DNA of 64,000 bases from Amoebidium appalachense (taxonomy: Eukaryota; Ichthyosporea): positions 6,882,001 through 6,946,000 of the forward strand of contig CAVNZM010000007.1 of the NCBI GenBank assembly GCA_963693365.1, written 5' to 3'. The notes beneath the pieces are model-generated. The model made no database searches and was not told the origin of the DNA. It saw only the letters and a program-made list of their open reading frames with translations. Below are positions 45,607 through 64,000 of this stretch, in pieces (the first letter of the stretch is position 1; every line of letters starts with the position of its first letter). The translations under genes were made by a program, and so were the position numbers.

Positions 45607-47868
45607 GTTTGGTTAGGGTCACAAATGGTATTATGGAATGGAATTCCCATTGAATTTCCAGTGATTCCAAAATTTCAATGATGGGGAAAAGAGATGCGGG
45701 CCTTGTTTGCAGCGTGTGGGATCTTTCTAGTGGCTACTCCTAGTATTTGCAGGAAGACGACTGTGAGTAAAAGTGCACGATGATACTGGCAGTGAAAAAA
45801 AAAAGATGACTTGCACATGTTGACCAAACAAGCACACTTAGTATTCAATACTGGTAATTTGAGAGGGCAACATAATGTTATAGCAGCTGCCCGGAAGCCA
45901 GCTCACTGCATGAACACAAGAAGCCATGATTCACTGATACCATTCGGAAAAGGAGAACAGTTGCCTTCTTATTCTTATTGCAGACTGAGTTCTCAAAGCA
46001 GGCTTGCCGCCCATACCCAGCAACAACATACCACTGCACCCGGGTACAGAACATGACAGTGCGACTTTACCACAGCTCATTCCGCAGGCCAAATAAGGTT
46101 TATTACATATTATCACATGGATAGTACCGTCAAGATAATACATCATTAGTGTGTAAGCGAATCAATGGGAAAGAAAGGAGAGAAGGGAGGCTGGTACCTA
46201 CCGGTAGGAGGACACTTCCCGACTGCAAACTTGGAGAATTGAAGTCACGAGGACCCATTTCTGCTTTAACTTCCACAAGTAGAAGTTACTCAAAACAAAT
46301 AATCACTCAACTCACTACGTGCACCAGTAAATGCCAGGTGCAAAAAATAAACAGTAAGAAAGGGCTTATTCAGCCTGCTGCTACATCTATGATGTGCGTG
46401 AGATCTATTCTTCTTAGAGTGCACGTGAAGTCGTAGATGTAGAACGAAACCTTTCGAACAAACCCGGCGCAATCAGACTTCGTAAGTTAAGGAAAAAGTT
46501 GCAACAAGACAGTGAAGGTCAAATAATACATCTCTAAAATCCCAGTTTTGGTGCTAACCCTTGCCGTTTGATGTTTCTGACTCAGTGAAGTTCCTTAGTT
46601 GCTGCCTGCATGTTTCGACGGAGTAAAGCTATGGGGTAGTCAAAAGCTGAGTTACGTGTCTGTCAGGATTTCGGAGTTCAATGAAAGCACGTGAGTTACG
46701 GTAAGTGTGGTGTTACAAGAATAGTGATTCAGTTTCAGTAAGGACGACAGATGGTCGATAAGAGTTACTTTCAACGCGTAAAACAAGAACATCCATTAGG
46801 CTAATAACGCCAGCTACAGCCAGGAATCAGCATTGTAATCAACTGTATTAGTTTGCCTTCTTGCACAACCAAGTTTTAGTCTTTCTTGAACCACCATGAA
46901 CTTTCAAGCATATGTTTCGCCAGTTGTCCACTACTCTCCCGTGCAACAAGTAAGAACTTTCGTAAGATCGTGTGGTGTGAATACTGAGCCTCCTGGGAGG
47001 GCTGGGGGCTGTAACAATCGATATCCTATTTTTTATCTGATTTTTATTTGGGGCCGTGCCACGAGTCATACCACCCACACAATTGTGAGAGAAAACAGGG
47101 GACTGGAACTTTCGACGACCTTCGAACGCGTTCTGTTGCGTGTGGCTGTCAACAGGGAATCTCCGTAGACAAACTCATCCAGAAATTTTTGAAGAATATC
47201 TCCTCCCCGAATCTTGGCGGAATGAGCATGAACTGTTAGCTAGTAACTTAGCTACGGGCAGAAAAAGATTAAATCAGATGGTGGGTTTTATTTAGTTATC
47301 TATTTTAGAAGAAGAAAAATCCTCCGAAAGTTTTTGTTTTTTGTAAACCCAATGTAGATCTATTATTTATAGAAACCTGTACAGAGACAACCGCAGCGGA
47401 CTGAAAGCGACAACGGTCTTGCAGTGCTATCCAAATTTGCACAAACATCGGTATGCAACTGGCGGGCCGTTTCGAATTCTGGCGCGCCGCCAACCGCATA
47501 CCAAAGTGTAATTTTTATCCGCTGGCTTTCCGCCTTCGCAGTGCACTCACTTCGGAAACTTCACTCACGCTGACTCACACACCGACACAGCCCCAAAATA
47601 AGCCCTGAAAATACGGCCCAGAACGCACCCGGCCCCTCATGGACGGGGCCCGGGCACAGCCCAAGGTGAAGGGAACATGTTACACCGTCGTACCTAGACA
47701 CTAGATATGGGATCACGGGCCCTTGGCCGAGCAGACATGTACAGGCGGAGGCGGTGCACGTGGTAGAGGACAGACTGATTGTAGGAGGAGGAGAAGAAAA
47801 GAGGAAGGTATTAGGCGGAGAGATTTAGAGAGGGCCGGAGGGGGGGAGAAGGGGGGGGGAGGGGGGAA

Positions 47869-47900
<32 letters not shown>

Positions 47901-48200
47901 AGGGCAGACCCCAGCCAGCTGTGCCGCTGAATCATTTTTTCGATAATGTCCAAGTTGAACGTGATTGTGACTTGGTTTTAACTCATCAGCTCTGGCAACT
48001 TTAGTAATCATTATGGAGGCCCAACTCGGTCCCGAAGGCCGTTGAACGTGACACTGTAATCAATCATTCATAAATCCCCAAACCACTACTATGTAGCTAT
48101 ACAGAAACAATCAGAATTTTTCCAACACGAAGCCCCTCCCCCCCCCCCCCCCCCCCCCCCCCCCCACACAAACACACGTGACACACGCACACACACAGTG

Positions 48201-48276
<76 letters not shown>

Positions 48277-48407
48277 AAAAGCCGGCAGCTCTGAGTCACT
48301 GGTCCACACAACATGCCACATTATGAATGCCAAAAACGTCATCCACACCGTAACTTTTGCCAATGGCCCATGCTGCAGATATAAGCTCTATACACTAAGC
48401 AAATTAT
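45607..48407. other. Spacer upstream of the membrane protein and downstream of the sorting nexin
   Basis: Mostly complex sequence (45607-47800) with short open frames only. Then poly-G (about 47869-47899) and a repeat cluster of poly-C (48137-48165), CA (48199-48254) and 26 A (48255-48280). The promoter of the membrane protein should lie just right of 45606. No other gene recognised. Confidence 0.55.
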
Positions 48408-48413
48408 TTTATT
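48408..48413 (-). promoter_or_regulatory. Poly(A) signal of the sorting nexin gene
   Basis: AATAAA on the minus strand, about 90 bases after the TGA stop at 48502-48504. Confidence 0.55.
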
Positions 48414-48501
48414 CTATTTCGGATTGGCATTCAATTTGCGAGATAAATAATAGGGTACTGCATGGCATAATTTTCCCAGACACTGAACACTGTGAGAGCA
48501 A

Positions 48502-58293
<9,792 letters not shown>

Positions 58294-59089
58294 GTTTGAA
58301 GTGAAGCCTTTGGGTAACAGGAAGTGAAAGTGTGTGTGTGTGTGTATGGTTGTGTGGGAGAGAGAGGGTATGTACGCGTATGATTAGTGTAACCCCTTAC
58401 GTTGTTGTGCGTGTGCTTATATGTGTGTGCGTGTGCTTGTAAATGGTTCGGAGATAGCGTTCGTTTGTCAGGCTAGGGCGTCCGGCTGGTAGGCGAGTTT
58501 GAAAAGTTTGGCCAAACACCCAAGGCTTTCAAGTTTTGCAGAGCTGGCTTGAGCCTGGCTCAGTCAAAAATTCAGATTAGCTTTATTTGGTTATCTGGCG
58601 GTGTTGTTTGAACCAATAGGAGGCAACTAGCTGACCCAGCTACCAATCAGAAATGTGATTGCAACGCTGGAATGCATGATGACTCGCTTGCAAGCAGAGT
58701 TGACGAAACTTGTTCCCTCGAGTCACTCCGACTCGAGAGCAGTTGAGACGTGGTGGGTTAATGTAGATGAGTAAGTAGATGAGTGCCTGATTGATATGAT
58801 ATGGCAAGCCATATGTGTTGTAGAAAAGCAATTGAAAAGAGATGTGCTCTCTCTGTTCTGATCTGTAGTTGATTTTGGCACCAAACGCTCCAACCAAATT
58901 ACCTTTGATGACATACGATTTCAGCGGGGGTGCGCTCTCCTTCCCCTCTCTCTCCCTCGTCCACTCCCATTTTGACTCCAACTACGAACCCCCCACGCAC
59001 CTTTATACACATACACATACGAAACAACGCCCAAGCACTTCATACAATACATATACCCACCTACCCATCTATAGTTCTAAACACCCAAC
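58294..59089. promoter_or_regulatory. Shared promoter region of the divergent sorting nexin and syntenin genes
   Basis: The two start codons lie 796 bases apart on opposite strands, so both promoters must be here. CCAAT pentamers occur at 58613 and 58643. No TATA box is evident at a suitable distance from either start. The region is free of the long homopolymers found on both sides. Confidence 0.5.
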
Positions 59090-60018
59090 ATGACTACTAG
59101 GCCTGGGCAGACTAGGCGCAACAGCCACGCACTGCAGCGACCGCGTTCGCAAACCATCGCCCGTAGCCCCTCCATAAATGCTCCGGTATGATCTCTTCCC
59201 CCCCTCCCTTCTCCCCCCCCACCCCCCACCCCTTAAAAAACGATGGAAACCTCATCATCCCCCTCCTGGCTTCCCCTCGCCTTCTCGCCCCACCGTGTTC
59301 TCCCCTCCCTCTCCCCCCCCCCTTCCCCCCCCCCCTCCCCCCCCCCTCTTCCTCCCTCCCTCTCTCTCTTTCTCCCCCTTTCCTCCCACTTTACGGACCT
59401 ATCTGCCCACCTCCCTCTCCAAACGTTTCGGGTCACGTCAGTTCACCATCTTTAATGTCGGGCTACCACAGCATCTTGGTGCATAGCACGTGCTCGTTTC
59501 TACTTGCTTTTTGCCCTTTGATGTAGTCCATGTCAGTCGTATTGTGTGCAACACTCCACCATCCCTTTCTTCAACACTTGCCACACTCCCCACGAGCAAT
59601 GGCCTTCACGAGCAACGATTATACACATGTGTGATCAATTACATCTGCCTGCTTCTCCACATCCCATGTTACATCTTGCGTTGTGGCACTGGCTTCTTTT
59701 TTCCCCTTGCCCTGGACCTAAGCCACCCCCTTCCCCCCCCCCCTCCCCCCCCCTCCCCCCCCCCCCCCCCTCTTCCACCCCCAGTAAATGACATTCATCA
59801 CCCCTCGGCAAACTTTCAATGCCATGTGCCTCATTATTTACCTGATTTGCTTCCTCTCGCCTACCCCCTCCCCCCCCCCCCCCCCCCCCCCGGGCCCCCT
59901 CCGTCTCCCCCGAAAAAAACAGAGAAATCCCGGGGCATGTCATAATGTTTTGCAATATGACCTTCAGCCTCTTCACCCTTTCTATGGTCCTCGTCTCTCC
60001 CGCCTTTCCCTGTCCTCC

Positions 60019-60049
<31 letters not shown>

Positions 60050-60065
60050 ACACAGACACAGGCAA

Positions 60066-60146
<81 letters not shown>

Positions 60147-60298
60147 CAAACACCCACACAAACACACACACACACCTACCCCATCATCCCACACCCCAAC
60201 CCAATCCCTCTTGCTTTCCCAATAAAGGTCTTGAGTTGTCTGTCGAGCGCTACAGGTCAGCTGAATTTTTTCCTGCATGAATGTGTGTGTGTGTATGT

Positions 60299-60348
<50 letters not shown>

Positions 60349-60397
60349 GTGTGTGTGCTTATATAGGTATGTATGTGTGTGTGTGTATGAATGCATG

Positions 60398-60436
<39 letters not shown>

Positions 60437-60562
60437 GTCAGCACACTCACATTAATTTCTCTACAGTCATCTGCAGGTGCACAGCCAGCCAGCAACCTCA
60501 AGTTGAAGCCAGTCAGCAGCACGGGTATGGTCCATGCAAATAGCATTGAGGTAAGTCCCCCC

Positions 60563-60621
<59 letters not shown>

Positions 60622-60661
60622 GACAGACACACTCGCGCGCGCACGCGGCGCACACACACGC

Positions 60662-60731
<70 letters not shown>

Positions 60732-60940
60732 ATACACACACACACACCTCCCTCCATCCCCCCCCCCCTCCCCCCCCCCCGTTCCCCGCCCCATTTCCCG
60801 GGCACACCAACCCCCTCGAGGTATGCTTTACCTGGTGCATTTCCTGCGCGCATAGCATGCATCACCCCCCCCCCCCCCCCCCCCCCCCCCCTTCCAAAAA
60901 AAAAAAAAAAAAAAAAAACGTTTTGCTCACACATGTTTCC

Positions 60941-60973
<33 letters not shown>

Positions 60974-61172
60974 GGGGGGGGGGGGGGGGGAGGGGGTGCT
61001 CTTGGTTGTCTATTCAAGCTTCGTCCGAGTCTTTTACTGCTTAAACTTGATGTCGTTTTCCGTTTATCTTGGTACACGCACATTAGCAACCCTCCCTCCA
61101 CCAACCTCGCCACCCACTCACCCACCCACCCACCTCCATCCACCCCTCCCACACACACAAACACACACACAA

Positions 61173-61203
<31 letters not shown>

Positions 61204-61767
61204 ACCCCCCTACATTGGTCATTGCTGAAGTATACACATGCAGGCAAGCACACCCCGGCACACACACACAAACTCTCATGCTCAGGCACGCACAATTACA
61301 CATTCCTGCCCCGTTATGTTCTCACCTTCCCACACCTTATCCGAAACCCACACACAGTTTCCCCCTTTCTCTTCCCCGTCGGCTTCCATCCCTTCCACGC
61401 CAAGGCCAGCACACACAAACTTGCGTAAACACACACACACACACATTCACTCACATACACACTCCCTATCCTCCGTTTCCCTCCCGTTGATTACACACAC
61501 GCACATACACACACATGCCCATGGACACACACACACACACACACACGTACAGCTTGGTTCAGAGCAAGATGGTGATTTCGAAGATGTGCCATTGGAGTTG
61601 CAACCAGAGACACTCACCGTACCCGGCCTACTGAGCCCACGATCAGGTATTAATACTTTCTTCTCCCCCCCCCCCCCCCCCCCCCCCCCCAACACACACA
61701 CACATGATTTTTTCTTTTGCTTCCATCCCTCTTTGCATATCCTACCCTCCCCCTCCCTCCCCCTCAT

Positions 61768-61798
<31 letters not shown>

Positions 61799-62198
61799 AC
61801 CCCCTCCCCTCCCCCCCCCCCAGCGCCCTGCGGGGGGTGAAACTGTCGACACTCGGGTACTGTGGTTGACTTTGGCCCTCCCTGAGGATGGGCTGTGTTT
61901 ATGATGCATACTCTTGTGTGTCCTCTGGCTGCATTGTGTTGTCCGTCGGGAATGTGTTATACTTAATACTCTGTAGCGCATTCTAACCCCCCCCCCCCCC
62001 TCCCCCCCCCCCCCCCCCCCCCCTCCCTCCTTCGCCCCCACTTTCGGGGTTTTTCACCCCCACTTTTTCCTCATTACCACCCTCCTTGCACACCCCCTGC
62101 CCCCGTCCCCCCTCTCCCCCCGCGGGGCAGCTCCCAGTTGCCTGACTTACTTCCACCAATACACACTCTTATTTTCATTCCCCTTTCCCAATACACAG

Positions 62199-62242
<44 letters not shown>

Positions 62243-62860
62243 AAAAAAAAAAAAAAAACACCACGACAACCATATGCACTACAAGGCAAGGCAGTCTCAA
62301 TCTACACACCCCACACTCACCACCCGCACACCACAACCACACACCCCAACACCAACTCACGTTTGCATGCACATGCGCCCGTGTGCCTGCACGAACACAC
62401 ACGCATACGCACACACACATCCCCCCCGCCCTCCCCCCCCAAAGACACACACACACACACACACACACACACAAGGGACTACACAAACACACATGCACAC
62501 CGATGCACACACACACACACAGACAGACAGACAGCGCGCGCGCGCTAAGGCACACACACGTTCACACTGTTGACGGAGGCAGGTGGCGATGTTAATTTTT
62601 TTTCCGGGGGGGGGGGGGGGGGGGGGGGTAGGGGGGATGTGACTCCTTTCTAACAACTCCCTCAAGCACCAGCACAACCAGCCCTCCCCCTCCCCCCTCT
62701 CTCGGCCCCTCTCCACTCCCTTTCTCTCTCTCTCTCTCTCTCTCCCCCCCCCCCTCCCCCCCCCCTCCCCCCCCCTCTCGGCCCCTCTCCACTCCCTTTC
62801 TCTCCCTCCCCCCCCCCCCCCCCCCTCTCTCGGCCCCTCTCCACTCCCTTTCTCTCCCTC

Positions 62861-62896
<36 letters not shown>

Positions 62897-64000
62897 CCCC
62901 CCTCCGCCCCTCTCACCCACCCCAAACTTCATGTCAGATCCACCGAGAAGAATGACTGCGCCTCTGTGTATGTGTTTGTAACATACACCTCGGGAGATCT
63001 TAAATTTTGTGCCGAAACCAAATTTGCATATAATAAGGACCCCCCTCCCCCCCCCCCCCCCCCCGCCCTGCCCCGTGGGGGGCCGCCCACACACCCCTTG
63101 CCTAATATAATTGTTGTTTTTGCAGACTCAACGCGCACCCCCACCGCATTATTCCGGCGAATAACGAGTCAAGGTAGCGTAAGTGATGGGACGAAATTTC
63201 TGCGAAAATCTAGCGTGGGCACAGTAAATGCTTCCCATACACAGGCCGAAAAGCAAGGGGGGATGGGATCCTTCGTAGGCACGGCAAGCGTTCCCGGGGG
63301 TCTAAACGAAAATTTACAAAAACAAGATTCCGGTGTACACCCACGGCACTCACATTCCGCGACCGTCCTTCCATCTAGAGGCAACGTGGCTCGGAGCTCG
63401 GACACTACGGACGACCACAGTACGCAAAGAATCTTGAGTTTTGGGTCGGCTTTCGAAACGGTTCAACTAAACAGTTCGACACATACACCGTATGCCCATT
63501 TGAGCGGCGGGCGATTAGCGGAAGAGATAGTAGAATTTACGATTACGAGAGATGGAAAAGCGCATTTGGGTGTGGAATTGGCGGTGGTAGGTAGTGACAT
63601 TTTTGTCACGTGTGTGTGGAGACATTGGCCGGCTTATCGGGCCGGGTTACGGTTCGGAGACCAGGTGCTTCGAATCGATAATATTGCTGTGAGGGGGTTA
63701 CCTTTAAAGGACGTTAACGTACTCCTCGAGGCAAAGCCGCGGGTAACTATTCGGGTCAGGTCACACCCCTACGAAACCACCGTCTCCATGGAGAGGAGGA
63801 TGGAGAAGGGTAAACTTGAACTGCTGGGGTTAACTTTTCTGGCGGGGGTGGTCATCAAGGTGGTGCCGCAGACGCCCGCGGATCGTGCAGGCCGCGATCT
63901 GCTCAATCACATCATACTTGCCATAAATGGAAAGCCAGTGCTGGGTTTACCGGACGCCTACCTAGTTCGGGAATTCATCGCCAGCGGCGCCATGGTAAGC
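59090..64000 (+). CDS. SDCBP: Syntenin-like protein, two tandem PDZ domains (3' end outside the window)
   Basis: Syntenins are adaptors with two PDZ domains that bind C-termini of membrane proteins and phosphoinositides, acting at the plasma membrane and endosomes. Exons: 59090-59185, 60467-60550, 61553-61646, 63126-63994, followed by a gtaagc donor at the window edge. Phases join exactly, giving 381 residues so far. PDZ1 begins near [18 protein letters not shown] and contains [18 protein letters not shown], almost the human syntenin sequence at that place. A very short linker ([18 protein letters not shown]) leads into PDZ2 with [20 protein letters not shown]. The tight PDZ1-PDZ2 spacing is a syntenin hallmark. 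The N-terminal 200 or so residues are Ser/Thr-rich, longer than the about 110 of human syntenin, and lack the LYPxL motifs that bind ALIX in animals. The start is the first in-frame ATG of exon 1. Confidence 0.86.
60030..60760. repeat. (CA)n and (TG)n arrays around exon 2 of the syntenin gene
   Basis: Poly-C 60017-60035, CA arrays 60036-60055 and 60067-60140, TG arrays 60281-60352 and 60400-60432, CA arrays 60565-60617 and 60665-60723. Confidence 0.93.
60864..60993. repeat. Poly-C then poly-A composite, then poly-G
   Basis: 27 C, cttcc, 22 A (60865-60918), then after 25 bases a G-rich tract of about 48 (60943-60992). Confidence 0.93.
61660..61822. repeat. Poly-C tracts (intron 3 of the syntenin gene)
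   Basis: C tracts 61664-61690, 61769-61798 and 61811-61821, the last about 22 bases before element copy J. Confidence 0.9.
61844..62022 (+). mobile_element. Dispersed poly-C-tailed element, copy J (near full length)
   Basis: GTCGACACTCGGGTACTG, gttgactttggccc, CTGAGGATGGGCTGTG, GATGCATACTCTTGTGTG, GTTGTCCGTCGGGAA, GCGCATTCTAAC, then about 35 C with one T. The 5' end agrees with copy D. Sense orientation in the syntenin gene. Confidence 0.8.
62201..62260 (+). repeat. Poly-C then poly-A composite (32 C, 26 A)
   Basis: The cleanest C-then-A junction in the window, preceded by complex sequence unlike the element body. Confidence 0.95.
62410..63065. repeat. (CA)n, poly-G, and C-rich tandem repeat
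   Basis: CA arrays 62446-62473 and 62505-62521, G tract 62607-62628. A C-rich tandem repeat has three units with ctcggcccctctccactccc at about 62699, 62778 and 62830. C tracts follow to 62893 and at 63045-63064. Confidence 0.88.

Noticed and set aside
60230-60257. 28-base exon candidate between syntenin exons 1 and 2
   Set aside because: Its length is not a multiple of three and would break the phase 0 junction between 59185 and 60467.

Overview
This is nuclear DNA of a unicellular eukaryote with spliced genes and very repeat-rich introns. Eight genes can be supported. A two-PDZ syntenin homologue, a C2H2-less GATA-type factor, a BAR-type sorting nexin and animal-like RPS23 and RRN3 proteins point to a holozoan protist. 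An ichthyosporean such as Sphaeroforma would fit the long introns and simple-repeat load. That placement is an inference from protein resemblance and gene structure, not a database result.

Layout, left to right: the 3' exon of a protein kinase (13-293, +); about 5.5 kb without a recognised gene; RPS23 (ribosomal protein uS12, 4 exons, 5793-8175, +); a 3 kb gap; RRN3, the RNA polymerase I initiation factor (14 exons over 17 kb, 11171-28357, +); a 2.4 kb gap ending in a TATA/CCAAT promoter; a Gln/Pro-rich protein of unknown function (5 exons, 30814-34827, +); a GATA zinc-finger gene (36798-38308, -); 6 kb with only one weak exon candidate; an orphan multi-pass membrane protein (44470-45606, -); and a PX-BAR sorting nexin (10 exons, 48502-58293, -). 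Divergent from it, about 0.8 kb away, is a syntenin-like gene (from 59090, +) that runs off the right edge exactly at a splice donor.

Most of the window is intron or spacer made of poly-C/poly-G tracts of 20-55 bases, (CA)n, (CT)n and (GTGC)n arrays, and one 1.9 kb minisatellite inside an RRN3 intron. Nearly all long open frames outside the genes above are translations of these repeats (poly-Pro, Cys-Val, His-Thr, Ser-Leu, Arg-Glu) and are not genes.

The most interesting unexplained structure is a dispersed, SINE-sized repeat. At least ten full or partial copies share the same body and end in a long poly-C tract that is sometimes followed by poly-A. Every copy found inside a gene lies in the sense orientation of that gene. 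Poly-C/poly-A composites without the body recur many more times and may be truncated copies.

Functionally, RPS23 and RRN3 both serve ribosome production. The divergent sorting nexin and syntenin genes both encode predicted endosomal membrane proteins. The other genes show no obvious link to each other.
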